Below are positions 6,549 to 15,900 of a DNA stretch of 45,719 nucleotides, piece by piece (position 1 is the first letter of the stretch; each line of letters starts with the position of its first letter). A program made the translations under genes and the position numbers. The stretch covers positions 1-45,719 of the forward strand of contig CAIQJP010000021.1 in NCBI GenBank assembly GCA_903872155.1. The letters run 5' to 3'. The DNA is from an uncultured Actinomycetes bacterium (GTDB lineage: Bacteria; Actinomycetota; Acidimicrobiia; Acidimicrobiales; Ilumatobacteraceae). A model generated the notes under the pieces. That model was not told the DNA's origin, made no database searches, and worked only from the letters and a program-made list of their open reading frames with translations.

Positions 6549-8542
6549 GTACCAGTGATTCACGCATCGTGATAGTCGCGAGTCTCATCGCATTGCTCTG
6601 CTTTGTATACATTGCAGCAACAGTTGCGGTGGCGGCAGTTCAGATCGCGCGAAATGGTGTGGCTGGCCAATTACATCGCCGCTCTTGGCGAATTAGGTTG
6701 GCGAAGTATCTCTTGGTCGTCACACCGATTGCTTCAATCGCAGTCTCACTGAATCAACGACAAGTGTCGGCGCAAGCTGTACAGCAAGATTTGATTGAGG
6801 AAGATGTTTGTGTGGCTTCGCCAATGTTTGAGTCAAGCGATTCAACGCAAAAAGTAGTATTGATCTCCACGGCGGTAGGTGCCGGACTACTTCTTCGTCT
6901 GCGAAGTAAACGTCGTCAGGCCGAGCGTGGTGATGAGCCAGTTGAGAATCAGGCGTTGGAAGTTGAAGCGCAACTTGCTGCAAGCAATGACGATCTGGCC
7001 GTTGCTCGTCTTGATTTAGCGTTGCGGTCGTTACAGCAAACTCAGATCAAAGATCTACGGATGGTGATTACTTCAAAGGAGTCAATCAAGTGTGAGTTTG
7101 TCAGCGCTATTCAAGTGGATGCTCCATGGAAACAGCTATCAAGTCGAACGATTGAATTGCCGCAATCGGTTGAACTTGAAACTTTGGTCTTGTTTGCTCA
7201 CAACAATGAAGCAGTGCCACTGCTCTTCCCGGTAGGGGTCACTAACGCGGGTGAAGTGTGGATCAACCTTGATTCCGTACGGACATTTGGTGTTGAGGCC
7301 GAATGTGAGGACGCCGACAATGTATGGACCGGTCTTGTGCAATCGCTTTCGTTGTCTCCATTTGCTCACAATGTGTCGGTAGTAGGTGAAGAGTCAGTTG
7401 TGTTGCCGGGTCGTCGCTTGGTGATCGCTCATGAACATTCTGCAGAGTTGGTGAAAGCGCTGGCTACTGAAGAATCGGCTGCAGTGATGTTGCTCGGTGA
7501 CACGCCTGAACATCGCGAATGCCCGGTGTTGTATCGCGGTCCAATCAGCGAAGGCGAAAGTGGATTGCGATACATCGATGGCTCTTGGATTCTCTGTCCA
7601 AGTGGGGTCGGCGTGACTCCGGTTGGTTGCCCTGCCGACGAAATTGATCTCATCAAATCGTTGATCGGTGAAGGTGATGAAATTGAGACGTGGCCGATTG
7701 AAAGATGGATTGACACAACCCAACATCCGGCGATCGAGAAGGCAATTCCGCAGTACACATTTTTGGCTTCGGTTCTAGGGCGACCCGAAGTTCGACATCT
7801 GTGTGGCAAACGCGTGGATTTTGAAAAGAGTAAAAGCGAAGAGTTGGTGATGTGGCTGGCCATGCATCCGTCGCGACAACGTCGGTCGTCGGCCCGCACC
7901 GATATGTGGCATGCCCCCATCAAAGATGCGACATTTTCAAACATCACCTCTGATGTGCGTCGGAGCCTGACCGTGGCCGAACTTCCGCCCGAGGGTCAGC
8001 AGTGGTTGGGGGTCACCCTGACCGACGAACTGCCATTGCACATGGGCATCGTGAGTGATGTTGAAGTGCTGCGAGTCTGTGTGAATCATGCTCGTCGTTG
8101 GCCCGAAGACGGTGGACCCGAGGTACTCCGGCACGGATTGGGGTTGGTTCGAGGGGTGCCTTTTGAATCGTCACTATATATATGGTGTGATTCGACGGGC
8201 CTGGCGTCTGAAGCGGCGGTCTTAGTGGTTCGGGCTGCTCAAATGTTGGCCGAAATGTGCGCCGAGGCCGGAGACATTGATGGGGTGTATTGGGCAACTG
8301 GCAAAGGGTTGCTCGCCGTGCCAGGTCACGAAGATTTGGTGGCCCAACGAATGCGACTTCATGCCGAACGTCAAGATCAGTCGGCCTTACGCGCTGAGTG
8401 GCAGGGGTATTGCCGAGCCGTGGCCAACGACGAATGGGGCGATGCCTCGCCGAGTCGCATGATGGTCGAACTCTGGCGCGAACTGAGTGGGGACGCATCC
8501 AGCATTAGGGATACAAAGGGATACAATGCCCTACATGTCTGA
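6545..8542 (+). CDS. Membrane protein with C-terminal BTAD-like helical repeat domain
   Basis: A 665-residue protein that starts in an ATGA overlap and ends the pilus operon. Two N-terminal helices (VIVASLIALLCFVYIAATVAVAA; YLLVVTPIASIAVSL) and a third (VVLISTAVGAGLLLRL, near residue 105) anchor a large domain. The middle resembles the ligand-binding-like parts of actinobacterial LysM/BTAD membrane proteins. The last 150 residues (YIWCDSTGLASEAAVLVVRAAQMLAEMC... GLLAVPGHEDLVAQRMRLHA) match the bacterial transcriptional activation (SARP-type) TPR fold. No DNA-binding winged helix is evident, so a structural or signalling role at the pilus base is more likely than direct transcription control. 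Confidence 0.55.
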   Translation: MSTSDSRIVIVASLIALLCFVYIAATVAVAAVQIARNGVAGQLHRRSWRIRLAKYLLVVTPIASIAVSLNQRQVSAQAVQQDLIEEDVCVASPMFESSDSTQKVVLISTAVGAGLLLRLRSKRRQAERGDEPVENQALEVEAQLAASNDDLAVARLDLALRSLQQTQIKDLRMVITSKESIKCEFVSAIQVDAPWKQLSSRTIELPQSVELETLVLFAHNNEAVPLLFPVGVTNAGEVWINLDSVRTFGVEAECEDADNVWTGLVQSLSLSPFAHNVSVVGEESVVLPGRRLVIAHEHSAELVKALATEESAAVMLLGDTPEHRECPVLYRGPISEGESGLRYIDGSWILCPSGVGVTPVGCPADEIDLIKSLIGEGDEIETWPIERWIDTTQHPAIEKAIPQYTFLASVLGRPEVRHLCGKRVDFEKSKSEELVMWLAMHPSRQRRSSARTDMWHAPIKDATFSNITSDVRRSLTVAELPPEGQQWLGVTLTDELPLHMGIVSDVEVLRVCVNHARRWPEDGGPEVLRHGLGLVRGVPFESSLYIWCDSTGLASEAAVLVVRAAQMLAEMCAEAGDIDGVYWATGKGLLAVPGHEDLVAQRMRLHAERQDQSALRAEWQGYCRAVANDEWGDASPSRMMVELWRELSGDASSIRDTKGYNALHV

Positions 8543-8963
8543 GACTACGTCATCGGTTCAGAGAAGTTTTCGATTGTCGGCCTCAACGAGTCGACTGCTT
8601 GATCACCGGGTAGGAGAGTCTGGCGAATCACGAAATGCCATGGTCGACCGACTTTTGAATGAGTCACTACGAATTGAAAAGCACCCATTCGTTCGATTCA
8701 TCACCGGGGCTTCAGGTAAGCGCGAGGCCCACATTGTTGGAACTCGTTGGAAGGTTCGACAGATAATCGTTTCACTCAAAGGAGAAAAGGGCAACATCGC
8801 GTCGGTCGTGAAAGGTTTTGATCTCACTGAACCTCAAGTTCGCGCTGCTGTTTCTTACTATGCCGATTTCACCGACGAGGTTGACGCAGACATTGAACGC
8901 GACTTTGCTGATGCCGACCAACAAAGGATTCGTTGGGAACGCGAACAGTCGGTCATTGGTTGA
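8526..8963 (+). CDS. Antitoxin: ribbon-helix-helix plus DUF433
   Basis: A 145-residue protein. I chose the ATG at 8526 because AAAGGG ends five bases upstream; the ATG at 8535 is an alternative. Residues 8-50 (VQRSFRLSASTSRLLDHRV...SRNAMVDRLLNESL) look like an RHH DNA-binding domain. The rest (HPFVRFITGASGKREAHIVGTRWKVRQIIVSL... ASVVKGFDLTEPQVRAAVSYYADFTDEVD) is a DUF433 antitoxin domain. DUF433 proteins pair with PIN-like DUF5615 toxins, and one follows here. It starts inside the 3' end of the preceding gene, so it may be read through from the pilus operon. Confidence 0.8.
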   Translation: MPYMSETTSSVQRSFRLSASTSRLLDHRVGESGESRNAMVDRLLNESLRIEKHPFVRFITGASGKREAHIVGTRWKVRQIIVSLKGEKGNIASVVKGFDLTEPQVRAAVSYYADFTDEVDADIERDFADADQQRIRWEREQSVIG

Positions 8964-8973
8964 TGCGTTACCA

Positions 8974-9330
8974 GTGAGAATTTTTCTTGATCATCACTAT
9001 CCGAAGGTGCTGGTTCAGTCATTGCGACAGTCGGGAACTGATGCGGTGAGTGCATTTGAGGTTGGAATGCAGTTGGCGAGTGATGAAGAGATACTTGAAT
9101 ACTGTCGCGTCGAAAAGAGAGTCGTGTTGACGAACAACCATTCCGACTTCGCGCAGATCGCTCGTAACTGGTCAATCGCTCACCGAAACCACTGCGGAAT
9201 TATCTACACCTCTGATAATTCGTTACCTCGAACAGTTGCCAACGCAGGTCAAATCGCTCGGCGAATCAAATTGTTGATTGCCACGATTCCACCCGGATCT
9301 GATTTACAAGATCAGCAACGCTGGCTCTGA
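8974..9330 (+). CDS. Toxin: DUF5615 PIN-like RNase
   Basis: I chose the GTG at 8974, giving 118 residues that begin VRIFLDHHYPKVLVQSLR, the standard DUF5615 start (M.ILLD...P..L...L). Longer in-frame starts would sit inside the antitoxin. Later blocks fit the family: DAVSAFEVGMQLASDEEILEYCRVEKRVVLTNNHSDF, with acidic D6 and the TNNHSDF metal-site strand. Known relatives are PIN-like toxins predicted to cut RNA and neutralised by the DUF433 partner. The start has no clear ribosome site and lies 10 bases after the antitoxin stop, suggesting low, coupled translation of the toxin. Confidence 0.8.
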   Translation: MRIFLDHHYPKVLVQSLRQSGTDAVSAFEVGMQLASDEEILEYCRVEKRVVLTNNHSDFAQIARNWSIAHRNHCGIIYTSDNSLPRTVANAGQIARRIKLLIATIPPGSDLQDQQRWL

Positions 9331-9337
9331 ACTAGTC

Positions 9338-10546
9338 CTATAGGTCTTCTTCGATTGCTGGTTGACCAGCTTCAAGTTCGGGAATGCCTTGATTCTTGCG
9401 AAGTTTCTCGATTTCACGAACTGGAACATTCAGCTTCTTGAACCGTGTGCCGCCAGTGGCAATCGAATCAATTTCATTTTGTAGTTTGCCAAATGACTTA
9501 CTCACCTGGTCGACGGCACCGGTGTACTCATCAAATTGCTTCGCGAATTGATTCACTCGTTGCATGATGGTGGCAGCAGTTTGCTCGGTGTGGAAACTAT
9601 CTGCGGCCTGTCGAATAACAACCAAGAACGCATACAACGTGAGTGGCGAGCACAACACAACTTTGCGATCTAATGCATCATCAATCAGGCTTGGGCTTGC
9701 TTCGTGAACGAAACCACTAATGCTTTCGTTGGGTACAAACATCAACACATAATCAATGGTGTTGTCATTTGACTTGTCAACGTAATCGCGTTTGGCCAGA
9801 GTGTCAACGTGTCCTTTGACTGCGGCTAAGAAAGCCAACTTGGCTTGGGCCTTCAGCGCATCACTTTCGGCATTGATGTATTCGGCATATTTATCTAATG
9901 GAAACTTGACATCCATATACAGAACACGATCGGGAGGCATCTTGAAGGTGTAGTCGGGCTTGCCGCCGCCGTTGATAATTTCTTGCTTCTCGTAGTTGAT
10001 GCCTTCAATGAACCCGGCCTTGCGCAACATGTCTTCGGCCAAGCGTTCGCCCCATTGACCACGCGCTTGCGAACTAGAAAGAACATCATTCAAATTTTCA
10101 GTTCGCTTGGACAATACGGAAACTGCTTGTTCCATATTTCCGTATTGTGTTGCGCTGCTTTCTCTCAAGGTGTTGAGGGCATCATCAATTTTCTTCAATT
10201 GACCGGCGACTTCACTTTTGACACCCAACATTGTTGAGTTGATGACGTCGGCGCGCGCACCTAATTGATCGTTGCTGGCCTTGGTGATGAGATCGGTGGC
10301 CATACGAATGGACTCTTCTCGGTCATGGCGAGCCTGACTCGAAATTTGAAGCAGTGCAGCGTTCAAAGCATCGGCCACTGTGTTTGAAAGATCGGCCTTG
10401 AGAGCCGTCGGGTCAATTTGTGGAACAGTTGGAACGACAGCGGCGGGTTCGGTGACCTGGGGTCGCAGACCACTTTGAATTGATTTGCCGACAACGATCA
10501 CGGCAACGAGGACAGCCAGCAACACGACGATTAATACGATTTCCAT
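9338..10546 (-). CDS. rmuC: RmuC-family DNA recombination limiting protein
   Basis: A 402-residue RmuC. One N-terminal membrane helix (IVLIVVLLAVLVAVIVVG) is followed by a long coiled region (about residues 45-160) and the nuclease-like RmuC domain (SSQARGQWGERLAEDMLRKAGFIEG.NYEKQE... GKPDYTFKMPPDRVLYMDVKFPLDKYAEY), with the D-x-K core of a PD-(D/E)xK fold. E. coli RmuC limits inversion at short repeats. It begins two bases after the stop of its upstream neighbour, so the two are co-transcribed, and it ends 7 bases from the convergent toxin gene. Confidence 0.93.
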   Translation of the reverse strand: MEIVLIVVLLAVLVAVIVVGKSIQSGLRPQVTEPAAVVPTVPQIDPTALKADLSNTVADALNAALLQISSQARHDREESIRMATDLITKASNDQLGARADVINSTMLGVKSEVAGQLKKIDDALNTLRESSATQYGNMEQAVSVLSKRTENLNDVLSSSQARGQWGERLAEDMLRKAGFIEGINYEKQEIINGGGKPDYTFKMPPDRVLYMDVKFPLDKYAEYINAESDALKAQAKLAFLAAVKGHVDTLAKRDYVDKSNDNTIDYVLMFVPNESISGFVHEASPSLIDDALDRKVVLCSPLTLYAFLVVIRQAADSFHTEQTAATIMQRVNQFAKQFDEYTGAVDQVSKSFGKLQNEIDSIATGGTRFKKLNVPVREIEKLRKNQGIPELEAGQPAIEEDL

Positions 10547-10548
10547 GT

Positions 10549-11079
10549 TCAGATACTTTCATGTGGGTGTTGCATGGAGGGGATTACCAGATCAATACTG
10601 AGCGGATTCAACTCGGGAGTTTCGTCAGCACGTATGCCGGCCAAGGTTTTGGCCAATTCGGGATGACCTTCCAGCAGATATTTAACGCAGCCCACAAATG
10701 CTCGATGGGCCTCGGGCATTCCCCACAAGTGCAGGGCTCGGCCGCATTTATACAGCCGCACGGCGTAGTGGTCGGCGCGGGTGGGGTCGATCACCTGCCC
10801 AGTGACGAGGTCGTACCCCAAACCAATGGCGAACAGTTGGGCGTTCTCGAGCACGGCATGTAGAAACTCTGGATGATTTCGCAGTTCGGCAATGGCCGGC
10901 GCAACGTTATAGCGATCGCCGTGGCGATCGGAGGTGATGTCAATCGGAAATGCCCACCAATCGAAATGCTCGCCCGAACCCCAGAAATTGCGCCATTGAC
11001 TTTGGGAAATCCAGTCTTTGAACAGACTGGTCTGCAAAGAGGTTTGGCGGATGAGTTGCGCGGTTCCGATAAAGATCAT
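10549..11079 (-). CDS. Conserved-looking protein of unknown function upstream of rmuC
   Basis: I do not recognise this 176-residue protein. The ATG at 11079 is preceded by a good CTGGAG site; a TTG at 11121 would add 14 residues. It is soluble, with no signal peptide or helix, and rich in Trp/His (WISQSQWRNFWGSGEHFDWWAFPID). The middle (AIAELRNHPEFLHAVLENAQLFAIGLGYDLVTGQ) and the tail (GRALHLWGMPEAHRAFVGCVKYLLEGH) are helical. It is read into rmuC with a two-base gap, which suggests a linked role in DNA maintenance, but that is only context. Confidence 0.6.
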   Translation of the reverse strand: MIFIGTAQLIRQTSLQTSLFKDWISQSQWRNFWGSGEHFDWWAFPIDITSDRHGDRYNVAPAIAELRNHPEFLHAVLENAQLFAIGLGYDLVTGQVIDPTRADHYAVRLYKCGRALHLWGMPEAHRAFVGCVKYLLEGHPELAKTLAGIRADETPELNPLSIDLVIPSMQHPHESI

Positions 11080-11218
11080 CAAGGCTCCAGTCGTTCGGGG
11101 ACTACTAGATGAACGAATCAAGCGCTGATTATTGTGCGGTGTCTCAGTTTTGTCAGCGAATCGCTCACACTGATTGCAAAAACTGGGCTACTGATATAGA
11201 GATAGGTATAGTTTTCTC

Positions 11219-12013
11219 GTGACGGAAAATCAGTTACCCGAAGAAGTTGTAGAAAAGATCGACCCGAATCGACGCAAGTTCATCTTGGGAATTCTGGCAG
11301 CGGGTATTACAGCTCCGAGCGTGGCTTCGTTTGCGATGGGCAAGGCCCAGAAAACATCAGTCATACGCAACGCCATTCGGCCTGCATCGATTATTGATGC
11401 GAGTGGTAATTTCAACATCGGATTTATAGATCCCAGCGGTAACGCTATTGGCGATTTTTCAGCGAATTCCCTCTATAACGACATCAGCGGAAACTTTTTG
11501 CGTGACGCCAGCGGCAACTTTGCATTAGATCCCAGCGGCAACTTGCTCTGCGGAACGAGCGGAAACATTTTGCTTGATACCAGCGGAAACGCCCTTCCGG
11601 ATCCAAGTGGTAATTATCCCTATCTTCTGGACCCCAGTGGTAATTGGGCCTACGACCTCAGTTCGAACAGTTTGAGCATTCCGCTTCAAGATGCGAGTGG
11701 CAATGTATACGGAAATTGGCTGCAGTTAGACCCGAGTGGCAACGCATTCACCGACCCATTCTTTATCTACGACTCAAATGGTGTGTATCTCCCTTATGGG
11801 AGTCCACAACTTCAGGCTGTCGCTTGTGTGGTGAGTGCGAACCACATTCGGCAGGTCCAAAATGTACCCTCGACAACGTCGACTGTTGCGCCGACACCAT
11901 CCTCGACCTCCAGTCCAGTGGTTAATCAGAATGGTTCTAATGAGTCGACCACAACCACGACAGTTCCCGTGACGCCCGTTACTCCGAATGGGACTATCCC
12001 TGCTACGAAATAA
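11219..12013 (+). CDS. Exported octapeptide-repeat (DxSGNxxL) protein, copy 1
   Basis: A 264-residue protein from a GTG. The N-terminus has a charged head, twin arginines and a hydrophobic core (DPNRRKFILGILAAGITAPS), which looks like a Tat signal, so it is probably exported folded. Residues about 60-165 consist of 8-residue units of the form D-(P/A/T)-S-G-N-x-x-(L/F), for example DASGNFAL, DPSGNLLC, GTSGNILL, DTSGNALP. Such a short regular unit suggests a beta-solenoid. A single Cys pair may link the units to the later ACVVSANHIRQVQ block. The C-terminus is a Ser/Thr/Pro-rich tail ending NGTIPATK, with no sorting motif or anchor. I know no named family. Confidence 0.7.
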   Translation: MTENQLPEEVVEKIDPNRRKFILGILAAGITAPSVASFAMGKAQKTSVIRNAIRPASIIDASGNFNIGFIDPSGNAIGDFSANSLYNDISGNFLRDASGNFALDPSGNLLCGTSGNILLDTSGNALPDPSGNYPYLLDPSGNWAYDLSSNSLSIPLQDASGNVYGNWLQLDPSGNAFTDPFFIYDSNGVYLPYGSPQLQAVACVVSANHIRQVQNVPSTTSTVAPTPSSTSSPVVNQNGSNESTTTTTVPVTPVTPNGTIPATK

Positions 12014-12071
12014 CCCGAAAAGTTGATGCATAACGTACACATAAATCGATTCGGGGCAATACGCTGTTTGC

Positions 12072-12923
12072 ATGGCGGAAAATCAGTTACCCGAAGAAGT
12101 TGTTCAAAAACTTGACCCGAATCGACGCAAGTTCCTTTTGGGAATTTTGGCGGCGGGCATTACGGCCCCATCTGTGGCTTCATTTGTGATGGGCAAGACC
12201 AACAAGTCGGCCGTTGTTGGCACCCCGATTCGACCTGCCTCAATTATTAATGCGAGCGGCAACTTCAATTTCTCTTATCTCTATAGCGGCAACTCGTACT
12301 CCTATTCATCTGCCAACTATTTCTACAACAACTACAGCGGAAACTTCCTACGCGATGCCAGTGGAAACTTCCTACTTGACCTGAGTGGAAACTTGCTCTG
12401 CGGAACCAGTGGAAACATTTTGCTTGATATGAGTGGAAATGCCATTCCGAGTGGCAACTTTGCCTACGCACCACACCCCAGCGGCAACTGGATATATGAC
12501 CCCAGTTCGAACAGCGTCCGTATCCCATTCCGCGATCCGAGCGGTAATGCTTCGAGCTATTACGGACTAAATTTGGACCCGAGTGGCAATACGTTTAGAG
12601 ATAATTCGTTTGCATACGACTCAAATGGAGTTATTAATTTTAACTCCAATCAGCAGAATCCGGGTCTCGCCTGTGTTGTGAGTGCCAACCACATCCGCCA
12701 GATTCAGACGCCACCTTCTTCGTCGTCCACTATGGCGCCAACGTCAACTACTGCTCCAACATCAACATCAACATCAACATCGACGTCGGCTCCGACCACT
12801 TCGTCAGCACCAACGACAACCAATCCTGGGGTAAATCAGAATGGTTCGGGATCTTCGAATACCACAACAACTGTGCCAGTGACACCAGTTGTTCCTAACG
12901 GAAGTATTCCAGCTACGAAATGA
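12072..12923 (+). CDS. Exported octapeptide-repeat protein, copy 2
   Basis: A 283-residue tandem paralogue of the preceding gene. The first 40 residues and the last 15 are nearly the same (NQLPEEVV.K.DPNRRKF; PVTPVVPNGSIPATK), while the repeat region and the Thr/Ser tail have diverged: Tyr-rich units early (YSGNSYSYSSANYFYNNYSG), then DASGNFLL, DLSGNLLC, GTSGNILL, DMSGNAIP. The tail contains TSTSTSTSTSAPTTS. Twin-arginine export is likely here too. Its stop overlaps the start of the giant glycosyltransferase gene (ATGA), so the repeat proteins and the enzyme are made together and the repeat proteins may be its substrates. Confidence 0.7.
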   Translation: MAENQLPEEVVQKLDPNRRKFLLGILAAGITAPSVASFVMGKTNKSAVVGTPIRPASIINASGNFNFSYLYSGNSYSYSSANYFYNNYSGNFLRDASGNFLLDLSGNLLCGTSGNILLDMSGNAIPSGNFAYAPHPSGNWIYDPSSNSVRIPFRDPSGNASSYYGLNLDPSGNTFRDNSFAYDSNGVINFNSNQQNPGLACVVSANHIRQIQTPPSSSSTMAPTSTTAPTSTSTSTSTSAPTTSSAPTTTNPGVNQNGSGSSNTTTTVPVTPVVPNGSIPATK

Positions 12924-15900
12924 GTCGTTCTCAACCGCTCATTGCGGCTGCGATCATTGTCAAAAATGAAGCAGAGCATCTGCAGCGGTGTTTGAACTCA
13001 ATCAAAGAATTCTGCGATGAAATCGTTGTCGTTGATACCGGTAGCACTGACAACACCGTTGAAATTGCGACGACATGTGCGACCAAAATTCTTCACAAAG
13101 AGTGGAAACAAGACTTTGCTGCATCGCGCAACTTTGCACTTGACGCAGTAACTGCCGAATGGGTTCTCTATATCGATGCCGACGAAGAGTTGGTGATGGA
13201 TGATGTTGTCGCTCTCCGGCAACAGGTCGCAGACGCTCAAGATGTGATGGCCTTTGGCCTGCGTATGCATACGCAAGCCAATTGGACGCCTTACCTTGAT
13301 TATCGAATGTGGCGCAATCGTGATGACATTCGCTTTATTGGTGAAATACATGAAACCACAATGGATGGAATCGTGCGGGTGGGGCGTGAAACAAATCGTT
13401 CGTTGGAACCTATTGATATCAGCATCATGCACCATGGCTATGAAGGCGACTTGACTGCCAAGCATCGTCGCAACTTGCCTTTGTTACAAGCCGAACTCAA
13501 ATTGCATCCTGAAAAAATCAATTTGTGGAACCATCTGGGCCGAGTGCATTTTGCGCTGGGGCGACTCGACCTCGCAGAACAGACTTGGCGAACTGGCATC
13601 AGCCGTATTGAACAAGTTGGAATACGTTCCGCATATGACGTACAGATTTATGCATCGTTAGCCGACATGCTGATTAGCCAAAGGCGTGAGGCTCTGCCAC
13701 TCATTGAACGTGGTCTGCAATTAGATCCAGGTTTTCTCACTTTTCAATGGATGCTGGCTCGATTGTTTGCCACGAGTGGTCGGTTTGTTGAAGCGATTAA
13801 CAAGTGCGATGAACTCATGATCATGGGGCAAGCACCATTGTCATCTGACGGAGCCGCCTACAACCTTGACATGTTCAGCGAATGGCCACGAAATCTCAAG
13901 ATTGATTGCCTGTTCAGCTCAATGCGATTCGCCGAGGCTCTTGCAATGCTGCTCGACGAAAACCAGGAGTACATTCCTAAAACACATCGGTTTAAGCAAC
14001 TTGAAGTGTGTCAGGCATTTGCCGAATTTGAACGCAATCCGATAGCGCCTCTTGCCAACGATGAGCGCATTGTTCTTGACGATGTGGCATTCATCATTCC
14101 AGTTCGTATTGATACCGCTGATCGTTTGGCCAATGTGAAGGCATTATGTCGACAACTGACGAATACCTATACATGCAAGGTATTCATCGGATGCGAAGAC
14201 CCCGATTCGTTGCGTGCCGTATTGCCCCCGGAAGTTGAAGTGATTCATGTCGACGGGAATCCCGACCATCCGTTTCATACGAATCGAGTCACCAACGAAG
14301 TTGCCAAACGTGCAGCCACACCAATTCGTGTTCATCTTGACACTGACTCATTGATTCCACCAGAGCAGTTGCTGGAAGCGATTCAAATCATTCGTGATGG
14401 CGAAGCCGACCTGGTGTTTCCATTTTCGTTTGCGATTGGTGTTCCGCAGCTTGAGCGGAGCAACTTCTCGACAGGGCAATTGAATATTGAGCGTATTGAG
14501 AACCCCAGGCCAATGGTTGGAGTGCCCTCAGGGTTGTGCCAAATCTGGAACGGTGATTCGTTCGCACAAGCAGGCACCGAAAACGAGTTCATGATCGGTT
14601 GGGCACCAGAAGATGCCGAGCGAGTTCTTCGACTCAACAAGTTGGGCATGCGAACCGCGCGAGTCGTTGGTCCGATATTTCACATGGATCACGAAGTTGT
14701 TGCAGGGCGTGATGCTTATTCTGAATTTCATGAAGTGTCACAAACCGAAATGGAACGGATTGAAAGTCAGAGCCATGAAGAGTTGGTTGCCGACATTGCT
14801 TCATGGCCATGGCTCAACCGAGAAACCTTTCAGACTCCCGATCCAATTGACGCTGACGACCTCACCATATTGATCCCGGTGCGTATTGATTCGTCCGATC
14901 GTTTACGCAACCTTGTGATGTGCACTAATGCTTTGTTATCGACCTTGACTGCTCAAATAGTTGTCGGAATTGGAGACCCAGAGTTAGTTCGAGAGCATCT
15001 TGACTCGCGTGTCATTATTAGAAGACTTCACGATCCTTTACACCAGGTATTTCATCGCACAAGAATCTGCAACGACTTAGCTCGATTAGTAGACACCACC
15101 TACATCGCTGTGGTTGATACAGATGTGGTTGTTCCTCGGTCGCAATGGAAGTCAGCTCTTGAAAGTTTGCGAGCTGATGATGCTGATTTGGTGTATCCAT
15201 TCGATGGTCGCATGGTTGAAGTTTCATACGGATGTCACAGTTGGCTTGAGCGCGGTGATTTTGATTGCCTACCGATTGACTCGCAGAGAATTATCGAAGC
15301 CTTGTCGGTGGGCGGCTGTTTCATTTTCAATCGTGAGACATTTACTAAATTTGGTATGGAGAACGAAAACTTCAAGTCGTGGGGATTCGAAGATGACGAA
15401 CGAGTGCTTCGTGCGTATCGACTTGGTTTAAGAGTTAAGAGACTACCCGGAGTGATCTACCACGTTTTTCATCGTCGTGGACCCGACAGTCGACCCGATA
15501 ATCCATTCATTCAAAGTAATGCTCAAGAAGTACAGCGCATCAAACAATTGAAGATTGCTGAACTGCGTGCTGAAGTCAAGCAATGGCCGTGGGTCCAACC
15601 TCGAACACCTGTGAAGGTGTTGTTATGGAATGACACTTGGAATAGCGATGAGGAACTATTTGATTTTTCTGATAGTGGCGTTGAGGTCTCGCGTGATCGA
15701 AGCCAGATTGATCAATGTGAGGTTGTTGTTTTCTGCCTGGCGACTTTAGAACTAGCGGGCGGAATTACTGTTGACCTTCCAGTGCGCTCACGTACTGATC
15801 AGCTGTGGGTTTTGTACTCACGCGAAGCTGAGTCGCATTTTGGCGACCGCATCAACGCTGAATACCGAACGCATTTTGATCTTGTAGCTGGATATCAACA

